Positions 46,113 to 56,660 of a stretch of DNA of 64,000 nucleotides are shown in pieces. The stretch covers positions 155,069,577 to 155,133,576 of the forward strand of contig CP136065.1 of the NCBI GenBank assembly GCA_032622095.1, written 5' to 3'. Under the pieces are notes generated by a model. That model searched no databases. It was not told the DNA's origin and worked only from the letters and a program-made list of their open reading frames with translations. A program made the translations under genes and the position numbers. Numbering within the stretch: the first letter of the stretch is position 1; every line of letters starts with the position of its first letter. This DNA comes from Siphonodentalium dalli. Taxonomy: Eukaryota > Mollusca > Scaphopoda > Gadilida > Siphonodentaliidae.

Positions 46113-47083
46113 GACACATAAATTTTTAAGTCTATAAACACTATTTGATTTGAATATTCTTTTTAATAGTCTTACCATTGACATATTCATTCGTTCAAAC
46201 CAGTTGATCTATTTTATAACTTGGCTTTTAGTCGCTGGGCTCCGGCATCTGGGCTTTTAGTCACAACTGAAATAAAAATAAGTGCGAATATCTTGGAGCG
46301 AATTTCTGCAACAATTTCACCGCCTGGTGGACCCATTTGGAAACAAATACATTCCCTGTGTCTAATTCTACATTTTGATATACTATACGCCCCATTATAT
46401 TGAATATACCGGCTGAAATCGATCCTGTAATTGTAAACATCGAGTCTATTTTTAGCTGTTTTATCGGAGCGTGTTTGCGTATTCGCCATTACAATATTCG
46501 CACTAAAACAGCCATATTGTAGCTAAAACGAATGCACAGTATTCCACTGCGTTATTTGATACCTAAAACTTGTTGTTTGCTAGTGTATTCAACGAGAAAT
46601 CTAAATTCTAAACATTAATGTCGAACGCAGTTTTTCGTGTTTGTGGAATTTTATGTTAGGTCAGTTGTCGACCGAATAATGTAACTTCCGGTGTCCGGTC
46701 AGTGGCGGGGTTAATATGTGTGGATAGGGCGAATGTGGACCTTTCGTTAGAAACCAAAAGTAGCCCTCTATGCGCTGTATTCCTCGAGCTATCGGCCGTC
46801 CCACGCAATTTGAAAATCCTGTCCCGCAGATTGTCATTCTATCCCAAATTCCACCCCATGTTAGGTCAGTTGTCGATCAAATAATGCAACTTCTGGTGTT
46901 TGGTTAGTGGCGGGGTTAATATGTTTGGATAGGGCGAACGTGGGCCTTTCGTTAGACACCAAAATGAGCCCCCTGCGCCCTGTATTCCTCGATATATCGG
47001 CCGTCCCACGCAATTTGAAATTATGTCCCGCAGATTGTCGTTTTGTCCCATATCCCATCCCATCCCGCAGATTGTCATGTCCC
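46113..47083 (-). repeat. Right inverted arm (middle and tip)
   Basis: Mirror of 43769-42799, including the two ~204-bp tip units and the terminal CATGTCCC. Confidence 0.88.
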
Positions 47084-47091
47084 GTTCCTTC
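47084..47091 (+). repeat. Right 8-bp target-site duplication GTTCCTTC
   Basis: Perfect direct copy of 42791-42798. Confidence 0.9.
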
Positions 47092-48728
47092 TAACCTTTT
47101 GGCGATCGGCAAAGGCGCACTAACTCTACTTGATCGTTTAGTTTTGACAATGTGTTTTTTCTCCCTTCGATGGGACCTTGGTTTTGCGTGTAGTTGCTGT
47201 ATGAAACCATATCCTGTTTCCCTCGTGGAGATATACATAGTAATAAACTTTATAAATATATCAGCACAACATTACACAAAATACCAATGGCGAAAATGCT
47301 TTCTGAATTAATTTACCACTGGCTGACATGGGTACGTTCGAATGCGACAAACGGCATGTATACAGCGCTCCTCCGTTCACACTCCGTACGTAGATCGAGC
47401 GTAACAAGGGAGAAAACACTATCGTGATGTCGAATCAGTCTGTCGGGCGAGCACGAGTTATCTTCCATGACCGACTATTTTTTTCACTTTCAGTTTTTGA
47501 ACTTCCGTGTTATTTTTGTTATCTTTTTGGACATGTTTAGGATTGTAAGACTTATTAGAGAGTGCGAGGCGATTATTAGATGTTTATTCTTGTCAGCACC
47601 TATATATATAGGACATAGACTTAACTGTATATACATCTGACAGTGCGAGGTATAACTATACATAACAGGTATTATATACTATCTTAAGTTTATGATTGCT
47701 TCACGAAAGTTTACATTATTGTGTTGGGCTAGTTGCACTTGTATATCTAGTATATACGACCAGCGATGAATCGGGAACGACGTTGATTGTATATTTATGA
47801 AATAAAAACAGTTCATCAATTAATAACAAATAGAGAAACTATCTACACATCATTTGGGTCTATCCGTATCACGAGCTCGACAACAATGAACACACAATGT
47901 AGCAACAAAACAACTACTCAATTTATACTTTCACTGCATGACAATGCGGAATTAAAACTTCAGAAATAGCTTTATTGAACTCTATTCAAAGGCTTAAAAA
48001 TTACATCTTCTGCATATAGTCAAAGTTTCCTCCGACTAAATCAGCTTGTGCTATCGGTTGTTAATTTGATATAAAGACCTAAAAAAATAGTAAGTTCACC
48101 CCTGCTATTTTAGAGGATATCTTCAGATGCGTTTATCAGAATGCGATGAAGTTTTGGGAAAATAATCTATCTTATAACTAATTATATGGTGAGTGGCTAT
48201 ACACACTTGAAAGAACACCAATTGAATCGGAAGACTCGACTTTCCAAAAATCACAAAATCTCGTGGTTCATTAAGAGGTGGCATGTCCACGTATGATGGG
48301 CATTTTGTCATGTTAAAATATGAAATTCTCGGATAAAGACAGGTGGACCTTTCATTGGTGACTTGGCACCTGGGACTAAATGGACATCGTGAGCAGTTTA
48401 CAAAAGAGTGGATAATGATACTGAACATTAGGACAGTGCTCAGCTACTGCACGGGGAATTGGAAGCCCCATGACAAATGTCCCATGTTCATTGTATATAT
48501 TCACTATAATGAAGTCAGGGTGCCTCCATGTCGTGTATAAATTTTTCACTACTTGCTAAGCATGACATTCTGTTATATTCAGAGCTAACTTGACATGATA
48601 TTGGGTTACACGCAGCGCCAAGTTCTTCCCATATGTCTTCAAATGAGTTTTGCACCCTCGTATCTGTGTTGTGACTTTTGATCTGAGCACTACCTCAATA
48701 CAAATGTTCCTCACTCAAGTTGTTCTCC
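47092..48728. other. No gene recognised
   Basis: Non-repetitive by eye. Frames up to about 100 codons (such as 48123-48428, -) show no recognisable domain. A polypyrimidine/AG acceptor-like site occurs at about 47490-47500 without a convincing exon. Confidence 0.35.
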
Positions 48729-48798
48729 GGTCTCTTTGAAAAGCCGACGAAAATCCTAACGGATCCATTAGAATTTCCGTCAGCTTTCCAAAGAGACT
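48729..48798. repeat. 70-nt imperfect hairpin
   Basis: The arms of about 31 nt start GGTCTCTTTGAAAAGC and AGTCTCTTTGGAAAGC (complement) and enclose a short loop with GGATCC. It could be a small foldback element or a structured RNA precursor. It is a single copy in the window. Confidence 0.7.
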
Positions 48799-49047
48799 GG
48801 GTGTTCTCAATTATCGGATGTAACAACACCAAAAAATAATTTATGATTTCTATATATTTTCTCATTGGTGTGTAAGGTTCCCCGCAAATGACATAATTAT
48901 CGCTTGGATCATAATTGATGACTCACTATGTTACCAAGCATGCAAGGTGGTGGACACATTCAGTGTTGTCAAACTGGTCTTTGTCTATTTTAAAAATGAA
49001 TTAATATGTACGTTCTTCAGAATCTAATAAACCTGACATGTAAGCAC

Positions 49048-49320
49048 TCAAAGGATAAGCTTATTCATCGACAACCAAACACTAGTTCATTTTTAATGGG
49101 CTGTTTATTGATAAAACAACCAATATTTTTAAACGTGAACAAACTAACGTTGTCATTAACGTGGAAGGAAATAACCACAACAAGGCAACGAAGTTACTAT
49201 CCATATACTACAGTAATCAAGATTCCTCCCCCACCGGGATACGAAGAGGGAAGAAAGACCGGATATGCAAACATGATTAACCTCACCAGTGCCCGCTGGT
49301 AGCAAGAGATTCCATATAAA
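49048..49320 (+). repeat. Dispersed repeat T, copy 1
   Basis: Matches 62888-63110: 'aagcttattcatcgacaacc' against 'gagcttgttcattgacaaca', then 'gggctgttta' and 'ataaccacaac' against 'ataaccgccc'. No coding or ends identified. Confidence 0.5.
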
Positions 49321-49419
49321 TGTGAAAGTTGTTGAATGATGACTACTGAAACTGTACTTCCGTTTAAAGCGTAACGTTCTGTGAAATGATGAAATAAAAA
49401 TAAAGAGTGCAATCAGATG

Positions 49420-49583
49420 GTGTGTAAACAAAATATTTTAGTTGGCCTGTGTAAACAAAATATTTTAGTTGGCCTGCGTAAAACAAAATATTTTAGTTGG
49501 CCTGCGTAAACAAAATATTTTAGTTGACCTGCGTAAACAAACTATTTTAGTTGGCCTGCGTAAACAAACTATTTTAGTTGGCC
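49420..49583. repeat. Tandem array, unit about 30 bp, five copies
   Basis: 'gtaaacaaaatattttag' followed by 'ttggcctgc' repeats five times with little divergence. Confidence 0.93.
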
Positions 49584-49764
49584 ATGCTAATGCTAACTTT
49601 GTGTATGGCGATACATTATAGTGCATGTTGTAATAAATCGTTAAAAATGCAAGAACGCGACTCACCAGTTGGACCAATGGATTGAATTTCTAACTTAGGT
49701 CTGTTTCAATGGAGCCTATATAGAGGCGTGTAGTTGGAAATACCAAGTTGGACATTCCCTGTAT

Positions 49765-49910
49765 CATGTCACGAATCTCCACTCTGGCTACGCTCGTAAG
49801 AATATTTTGATGTTCTGGTCCTGACAGAGATTTATGATAATGAAAAACAACGCAGGTAATATATTTCTGAGTTAATACCTATCACTTAAGAATGCATTTC
49901 ACAGTAGATG
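49765..49910 (+). repeat. Dispersed repeat N, short copy
   Basis: 'catgtcacgaatctccactc', 'ggctacgctcgtaagaa', 'ttttgatgttctgg' and 'aggtaatatatttctgagtt' match N copies at 41525 and 55925. Confidence 0.5.
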
Positions 49911-49987
49911 TAGGTGAAGATGAATTTCTCCCTCGAAATAATGCAATATGTATTACGATATCGACTTAAAGAAGTCACAACAAATAT

Positions 49988-50335
49988 GCAATCTCACCCT
50001 GGACCACCCCAATCTCACCCTGGACCACCCCAATCTCACACTGGACCACACCAATCTCACCCTGGACCACCCCAATCTCACCGGGACCACCCCAATCTCA
50101 CCCGGGACCAATCCTTCTGTGAAGTAGGTTATCGAAGGCAATCTCACCCTGGACCACCCCAATCTCACGCGGGACCATCCCAATCTCACCGGGACCACCC
50201 AAATCTCACCGGGACCAACCCTTCTGTGAAGTAGGTTATCGAAGGCAATCTCACCCTGGACCATCCCAATCTAACCCGGGACCACCCTTTCTGGAAATAG
50301 GTTATCGAAGGCAATCTCACCCGTGACCACCCCTA
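49988..50335 (+). repeat. Tandem array of CAATCTCACC(C)TGGACCACCC units
   Basis: Units of about 17-19 bp are repeated many times. They are grouped by an interspersed 'cttctgtgaagtaggttatc' block that itself recurs at least twice, giving a higher-order pattern. Frames on both strands are compositional artefacts. Confidence 0.92.
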
Positions 50336-51073
50336 CTGTGAAGCAGATTATTAAGGAACAAATGTTATAAAATAAATACAGTATTCGTTGTTTGTTCAAT
50401 GTTATAATGTTCCCCGTCATAACAGATCAGAACATCATGAAGTTATCATGCTTTGAATGGGTGGAGTATGCTTTCATGCTAGAGTTGATATTCATGGCAC
50501 TATCCTGACACACCAGCTATAGAGACACCCTCTTTGGGCTAGATGGTATTTCTTCTGGGATTTCCGCTGATATGTCCAACTGCACTCACGAACACCAACA
50601 TTCACAAATCTAGATGACTTTAATTCAAACCCATTGAGTTAATATTATCGAACTACTACCTCAAAATGTGCATCTATGACCTGATTGACATGTTATAATC
50701 TAACACATCCCCTGTGGTTTGAATATTTCAAACTGACACCCATACCAGTCCTCACAAACTGATATATAGTTTCCACCTTAGAATTTTTCCAATTGCATCC
50801 CATGAAGACCAATGTTCCCAAATCTAGATGACGTAAGTTGCACTTTACCTTGTATGTACTAAATGGATTCTCCCAACAGTCTATTATTCATTTAGAGAGG
50901 TGTTGGGGTAATAAAAGCAGACGACAGAGAGTAAAACAGATACGATAAGAGCAGAATGATTCATATTCAGTGGTGTGAATTTTTCGGATAATAAGTTCAA
51001 CAAACGACGTATTGAACGTATTATCTGCACATTTCCTAACTCAAACGTTGCAACTGGTCGAATATTTCGAATC
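50336..51073. other. Weak R-type sequence, otherwise nothing
   Basis: 50680-50840 has 'aatatttcaaactgacaccc' and 'tttttccaattgcatccc', reminiscent of repeat R. No gene is recognised. Confidence 0.35.
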
Positions 51074-51103
51074 TTAACCCTTTACCAAATAGAACGGCCC
51101 TGT

Positions 51104-51172
51104 GCCAATGCATTCTCTTATATATGCGAGTCGACCATAGGTCGCCTCGCATATATAAGAGAATGCATTGGC
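51104..51172. repeat. 69-nt perfect-stem hairpin
   Basis: 27-nt arms fully complementary, inner CGACC-ATA-GGTCG stem, 3-nt loop. It matches 15552-15620 at all but one position. Confidence 0.88.
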
Positions 51173-51315
51173 TTAACAAATATTAAAAATGATAAAATTG
51201 TCAAAGAATGTAGAAAAATATTATAAAAATTGTTAAAAAATGTAAGAAAAAATTATAAAATTGTTAAATAATGTAAGAAAAAATGGTAAAAAGTGTTAAA
51301 AAAGATTTTTTTTAG

Positions 51316-51384
51316 GCCAATGCATTCTCTTATATATGCGAGGCTACCTATGGTCCACTCGCATATATAAGAGAATGCATTGGC
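51316..51384. repeat. 69-nt hairpin, inverted partner
   Basis: Outer 27-nt arms identical to those of 51104-51172. The inner stem is degraded (CTACC-TAT-GGTCC), which fits the reverse orientation. Confidence 0.87.
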
Positions 51385-51537
51385 ACAGGGCATAACTGTA
51401 ACCATCACAATGTGGTCAATGAACCGGTTCCAATGATATCCATATCTGTATGGTGTTATTGAGACAGACCGAAGATATTTTAGGCTGTTGAAGCTTTATT
51501 TGGGCGTTTTTGGCCGTTCTGTTGGGTAAAGGGTTAA

Positions 51538-52979
51538 CACATGCCACTATGATGTAAAGATTTCCAACTATTCTGGCTGCAGTCTTGAAGCCATTTTCCA
51601 AAAATAGAAAGTAGAAAACTTGTCGAATTCTCTACAAATGATATATGTCATACTAAATCTTGGTTGGAGAAACGAGTTATCAGAACAATACAAACCTATT
51701 TTCGGTTTCAACAGTTGTTGATTCGGGCATGTAATTCTCAATTGAAAATTCTGGTCAGAGATAACGGTTTCACACCCTCAAAGAGACATGTAGCCACTCC
51801 CATGTGAGTATTGGGGACTGACAGTTCGTATGAACTATAGGGGTGCTATTCACCGGCTGGGTTTATAATATAGTCCAGGTAGTTTTACGAGGCGACGCCC
51901 AATGCGAAGCTGTCGTGGACATATCGATGGGAAGACATCGCCGCGCGGTATAGGATTATCCAATCAAGGTGATTGGCGTCAATCATAGATTGACCATCGG
52001 TCACATAAACATGCTGCGTGTAACAGTACACGTTTGGTTCATTTCAACAATGAGCAATCGAGGAAAATTACGTGGGGCAAAATATACCACCGACGACATG
52101 GGGGGTCTACAAATAAAATTCCGTATATAGGGTCGGGGTGGGTGGGTGGTCCAGAGGCCGAAACAATCGTGCTTGTAAATTTTTTTCCAAAATGGGTTTT
52201 TTTTTTCAAACAATTTACAAGTACTGACCATGTAATGTTGTTTGTAAGCATGTTAGTATCATGTTTGTTGAAATATGGCTATATAGCCAGCTATAGTGAC
52301 TATATAGCCTCAGATTTAGCAACCTTCTGGATTTCACAGGATCCCGTCCCACTTCACAGTGAAAAACCGTAATTTAGTAAAACAAATTAATATATTACCC
52401 AGTTGTATTACCCGAATAAAAGTAATAAAATAAAAACAAACTGTATCACAAATACTACATGGTGAATACTCAATGGTGACTAGATATCATTAACCCGATT
52501 GTTGCATAACATGACATTGAAAAGGGTATCTCATAATTTCTAATGTCTGAAATACTGTCTTGTTCTGGCATGCAATCAAATTCATTCCTTCTGGTTATTT
52601 CTCATCTTTAATGGTTGCAAGTAATGTTAATTTGCAACACTTATCCAAATAAAACTGAATTGCTTATGATGAATGACCGTTACTGTTTATTGTTCAGACA
52701 ATCCCAACCGAAGGCGACGCTATTCTCCTTGAATTTACGAACTTCATATTGAAGCTTAAATACTGCTCAACAAGACTAAACTATACTAATTGTACACTGT
52801 TATCGCTTATAAATAGATGAACTGAAATAATGTGATGCATTCAGATGCTTTGAGAAATGACATTCTTCAAAGTTCAAACTGAAATCAAGAATAAAATCTG
52901 ACTGAGACTATACTGCAGACTCTAGTGCACAAATATACATAGAAATGGTTTAGTTATAATAATGCAAAATGTGTTTACG
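51538..52979. other. No gene recognised
   Basis: The 112-codon frame at 52034-52372 (+) and its antisense show no known domain. Confidence 0.35.
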
Positions 52980-53370
52980 GATGGAACCAGGTTGGTAGCT
53001 CTGGTATGCATCGACAGGCAAAACCTGTGATATGCAGTAATATCTGCATACATCCTTCCCGTATCATTCAGGTCTATCACCATACCAAACCACTTCAAAA
53101 TTCGACAACCGACACTTCAACTTATATTGCAAAAACTTTGTACGGACTGAATTTCATAAACAGGGCCCATGGATAACTCTGGTAGGCATTGGTGCTCACA
53201 ATCCGTGATATTATGCATATTCGTTCCCCATTTCTGGTCCGTCACATGTCATAGAGCATCAAAATATGACAACCGACTCTTGAGTTATAACGCAAATGTC
53301 TGTATGGACGGACGCATGGACGGCTCGAGACGTCAACTATATACCCGCCGACTAATATCGGGGGTATAAT
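52980..53370 (+). repeat. Two diverged ~165-bp units ending in a hairpin tail
   Basis: 'agctctggtatgcat' and 'aactctggtaggcat', 'cctgtgatatgcag' and 'ccgtgatattatgc', and 'gacaaccgacact' and 'gacaaccgactct' define two units. The tail 'ctatatacccgccgactaat' ATCGGGGGTATAAT forms a short hairpin and looks like the 3' end of a non-LTR element. Not assigned to a family. Confidence 0.45.
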
Positions 53371-54068
53371 AACCATATATCTATGTGTATACCTAACCAA
53401 AACAATTCTCCTCCTCACCCACCCCGGTGGATAAGACTAAAGAGTTCTTTGATCATGCACAAATAATTGTAGAATCCCTGACCTGTTTACCACTTTTTAC
53501 ACTGGCCAGTGTTCTCTGTCAGACTAAACACGCTTCTTCCCGTCCGACCCCCTGTACACTTAATGAAGAGTGGGCGCGAAACAAAAGGGGAGCAAACTTA
53601 ATAAAAGCCCTTGGGCTTGTTGTTTAATCCCCTTTCCAATCATCCGATTATATGTATTATTCTGTTTTACTGTAAACTATTTGTCAAATGTCTAAACATG
53701 TTATTTTTTGATTGGAATACAATATGTTTACATCAAACACGCTCGATATATTAAGGCTATAATGCGGTAATACAGTTTATTTTTCGTTTTTCTGACCTGG
53801 GCTTTACCGATTAAGCATGTTATTGCTTGAGTCTTAATTTTACACAGTTTGCACCAACAAAGGACAGTGTAATGGGATTGCAAGGCAGTTAACACAGTTA
53901 TTGAAGAATGGCTAAAAACAAACTCTTGAAATTTGGATAAAAACATGAGAAAGAAAGGGGGTGCACATGGGTCCCTAACATTTGGAGGAAAACATTTGCA
54001 TAAATGGGTGGTGGGTCCCTCGGGTCCGAAAAAAACGTTTTGGGCCCTATATGTGCAATTGTTTTCCA
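53371..54068. other. No gene recognised
   Basis: Frames on both strands without recognisable domains. Confidence 0.35.
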
Positions 54069-54070
54069 GA

Positions 54071-54086
54071 CCCCCCCCCCCCCCCC
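54071..54086. repeat. Poly(C) tract
   Basis: Sixteen C residues directly after an acceptor-like 'gttttccag'. The reading frame of what follows depends on the exact length. Confidence 0.9.
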
Positions 54087-54091
54087 GCCCC

Positions 54092-54260
54092 AACTGCCGA
54101 CGAGCGTAAAACGTTTTTGGGCATTGTGGAGAGAAGAATCAAAATATTAAAGAACAAAGAAACCGGCACCATTCACCAGCGCCGGAAAAATGATGGATGG
54201 AAAAAAAAATTCTTTGGAAATGGCAAGGAAATATCCAAACAGAACCAAAACACAAACAAA
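54092..54260 (+). CDS. Probable Myb/SANT-like DNA-binding segment (fragment)
   Basis: The frame reads TADERKTFLGIVERRIKILK followed by NKETGTIHQRRKNDGWKK. This fits the zeste-type Myb/SANT pattern: an acidic start, L..(I/V)VE, IL..K.T, then K..(A/G)W. Such domains bind DNA in regulators and in Harbinger-type transposon Myb proteins. An acceptor-like tract (gttttccag/ac) precedes it at 54061-54069. The third helix is poorly matched: after GWKK a nine-A run (about 54202) probably hides a frameshift. It could be an exon of a host gene or a decayed transposon gene. No start codon is assigned. Confidence 0.45.
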
Positions 54261-54668
54261 ATTCTTCTGAGACGTTATCTTCTTGGCTCTTCATTTTCAC
54301 ACTGTGCTAATTAAAAAACCTCATTAATATCATTGAAACTCATTCTGCAGATATATAAACGCAAGCATGAGTCTCCACACAATTGTACCCAAAAATTATA
54401 CCGCTATACATGCCGATTGTGGCCGGTGAGTGTTCATGAATTAGTCGTAAGACGGCGTCAATTGACAAGTGACAAATCTGATAGATTGGATCAATCACAC
54501 CATCGACAACGTGTGTCGTTTGCGCTAAAGCGAAGATACCTTTGCGTTCAGCCGCTACCATATAAACTACCTGGTTTATAAAATAGTCTCGCTTGGTGAA
54601 TAGCACCCTATGTTTCAGATTGATAATGTATAATTCTATATCAGCCAATTTGGTGCTTTCCTTTTCAG

Positions 54669-54795
54669 ATGGAAAATGCAACACCCCAAATTAACATCAT
54701 CATCATAGGATCGTATTCTATTGGGAAGACTTCATTGGCTCACAGATTTGCATATGACACATACGAATTCCCAAATAATCCAACAATCGAACCAG
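54669..54795 (+). CDS. Exon of a Ras/Rab-type small GTPase (N-terminus)
   Basis: The exon is bounded by a polypyrimidine acceptor (tgctttccttttcag) directly before ATG and a donor (ACCAG/GTAAGC) after 42 codons plus one base. The peptide contains IIIIGSYSIGKTSLAHRF: a hydrophobic beta-1 strand and the P-loop G-x4-G-K-T (residues 14-21) that holds GTP phosphates. NNPTIEPG at residues 36-43 corresponds to the switch I region (Thr39). In the Rab/Ras family the next exon should carry DTAGQ. I cannot find it within the remaining 9 kb, so the gene probably continues beyond the window or is a solitary duplicate. GSYSIGKT lacks the usual GESGVGKT/GDSGVGKS wording, so the subfamily is unclear. Whether upstream coding exons exist is unknown. 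The intron begins with a repeat R copy. Confidence 0.75.
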
Positions 54796-54849
54796 GTAAG
54801 CGCGGGCGTGTGTAGAGCGTCTGTAACACGCTGTATTGGAGGTATCCAG

Positions 54850-55140
54850 CATGGAATTTCCAACTAGAACTCCACTGAATCCGCCGCTTTCGATGTATTT
54901 CCCCAACTGGTACCTCAAGGCTTTCAACTGTTGGAAATTTCCAACTTTAAACACTCTACCTATCATTGGACATTTTCCAACTAATGCCATTTCAATGCAA
55001 AAAAGTACTGAAAGTTGGACAAAATTTATTCCAACAAAGTTCATATTAAATATTGATTGAAAAAGAAAGAAAAAGAAGAAATTTAAACCTATGTTCGGAC
55101 TGAAGTTTCTACTTGCCTTTGATTCAGGCATTTCATTTCC
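54850..55140. repeat. Dispersed repeat R, in the first intron of the GTPase
   Basis: 'ccaactggtacctcaag', 'caactgttggaaatttccaa' and 'attttccaactaatgccatt' match 12027-12120. The TTCCAAC/GTTGGAA words recur about every 35-45 bp. Confidence 0.6.
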
Positions 55141-55924
55141 AAAATGTTGATTGTCGCTACTTTTTGTTTTGGCATTGTTAGCGTAAAGTTTGCTTGGGAA
55201 ATTCTGAATTATTTGGCATCAATTCGAAGAGTGGATATTTAAACTCTGTGTATGTGATGGATAAGTCAAGGAGCATCAGACACAATCTCTATCACAGCGC
55301 ACCAGTCATATCCCCTTTCTGACTATGTCATCGGCTGGGTACCAGTTTAGTGAAAAGTTTGGTATTCGATATTTAGAGCGGGTTTTCTATACAACAATGG
55401 CTGATACCACAAGTTGCCAAATCCTTAAAAAGTGTTGAAAGTTGAATGTTTTGTCTGATTTGGTAACATTTTCACGACATATACCCTTTGTGGTAGGTCG
55501 GAATTGCAAACCAGAAGGCTCCGTTGATAAACTCCGTCTGCTTATTAATATTAACACATTCAGACAGATTGAACATTTTTTACACTAGTGAAGAAGTTTC
55601 ACGTGGGATTGTATAAAAAATTCACCGGATCACACCATTGTATGAAATAGTTCTCGGATTTTATTTGTGTTTTTCAAACTTAAGGTTTGAATTTTTTTTT
55701 TTATTTGATATATTGTGGGCTGACTAAGAGCTATAATTTGTAGCTCTTTTCGCTTGGTACATGTAAGATTATCGCGCAAGTCCACACTAAGTGGGTAAGT
55801 TTGCGTTAGGTCGTGGGTGGCTTTTAGCAAACTCCAGGTCAGCTGGTCAGCACGCAAAAGTCCTGTCGTTTACTGTTGCATGTTTATTGTGTTGGCCTGC
55901 GTGTGGATTACTCGATGCTGGAGA
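55141..55924. other. No gene recognised
   Basis: No GTPase exon or repeat end is seen here on either strand. Confidence 0.4.
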
Positions 55925-56335
55925 TGTTTAGACCATGACACGAATCTGTAGTCTGGCTACGCTCGTGGAGATCATACTCCAGCAGTCCACATGAGAACTT
56001 TTTGATGTTCTGACCGGGAAGTTTATAACTTTGGAAACAAACAGTGCAAGTAATATATTTCTTAGTCAATGTGTTCCTTAATAACAATAATAACCACTTG
56101 GTTTTAGAGTTATCCATCTTACACCCGCAATATGTCCGTAATTTGTCCGTTTGAGACGTGGAAATGGCCCACATCTCCAAAAATTAAAACATTTCAAAAT
56201 CGATATCTGATCACTCTGAGCTTTGAAGGGTGGGTTCTTCGACTCGAATCAAATATGTTTTACCCCCGAAGCCAAAGAAATAGTAATTTAGGGGTGCTTA
56301 ATCGGATTGAGTACCTTAATAATCTATTTCACAGT
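55925..56335 (+). repeat. Dispersed repeat N, copy 3, joined to an L end
   Basis: 'gaccatgacacgaatctgta', 'ggctacgctcgtggagatca' and 'actttttgatgttctgacc' match N. From 56100 onward the sequence is the right half of MITE L ('ttttagagttatccatc', 'ctcgaatcaaatatg', 'aagccaaagaaatagtaatt', 'ggattgagtacc' into TTAA). Confidence 0.6.
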
Positions 56336-56341
56336 AATCGA

Positions 56342-56480
56342 AGGTTCCAGCTCGAAATTTCATGAATATGAGCCGATTTGGATTTGGAATGCTTACATTC
56401 ATGGAATTTCTCCCGGGAAATAATTAAATGTTTAAACGCGTTACCGACTCACAGAAATCACGCAAGCTCGAGCTGGGACT
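56342..56480. mobile_element. Short MITE M, copy 3
   Basis: GGTTCCAGCTCGAAATT at the left and the complement of AGTCCCAGCTCGAGCTT at the right, 139 bp. It is the most diverged copy. Confidence 0.5.
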
Positions 56481-56660
56481 ACCTGCACTGAAACAGATTC
56501 TCTCTCACTCATGTGCAACCGACATTATTTCAATAAATTGAACGATATCTTAACGATCTAAAAGCGATAAAGTTACCAAAATCGTAATACAGCCGTCAGA
56601 AAGCATTCGGAGAAATCTTGGGCTCGTTGTCTCTGATGCAAAATCGACTCAAATTAATCG

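Larger units (their letters stand above)
42799..47083. mobile_element. Foldback-type transposon, 4285 bp, 8-bp TSD
   Basis: The ends are GGGACATGACAATCTG and its exact complement. The left arm is about 1.28 kb (42799-44080). The right arm is the inverted equivalent followed by a longer tandem array (44081-47083). Each arm has two ~204-bp direct units at the tip (period 42843 to 43047), a unique-like segment of about 550 bp and a tandem array. The arms are strongly similar but carry many point differences. Long inverted arms, modular tandem repeats, no transposase and an 8-bp TSD match Foldback/TU-like elements. A short frame near 43440-43690 and its mirror at 46214-46489 is present in both arms and probably reflects arm duplication only. 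Confidence 0.92.
51074..51537 (+). mobile_element. piggyBac-like MITE K, copy 2, with two hairpins
   Basis: 464 bp between TTAA 51074-51077 and 51534-51537, with inverted ends CCCTTTACC(A/C)AA(T/C)AGAACGGCC. Two 69-nt hairpins of MITE K (51104-51172 and 51316-51384) lie in opposite orientation around an A/T-rich spacer. The hairpins are far better conserved than the remainder. Confidence 0.85.

Noticed and set aside
43440-46489. 91-codon frame conserved in both Foldback arms as a transposon protein
   Set aside because: The arms are near-identical inverted duplicates, so conservation is expected. The left copy lacks ATG and there is no motif.
49953-50264. WSRVRLG-repeat protein on the minus strand
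   Set aside because: Translation of the 17-19-bp tandem array; compositional artefact.
42460-50335. CRISPR-like appearance of the arrays at 42460, 43770, 49420 and 49988
   Set aside because: The units are contiguous tandem repeats with no unique spacers of constant length, there are no cas genes, and the context is eukaryotic.
54350-54426. Possible exon between ttctgcag and GTGAGT upstream of the GTPase exon
   Set aside because: Splice-like sites exist, but the peptide has no recognisable features and joining it to 54669 cannot be tested here.
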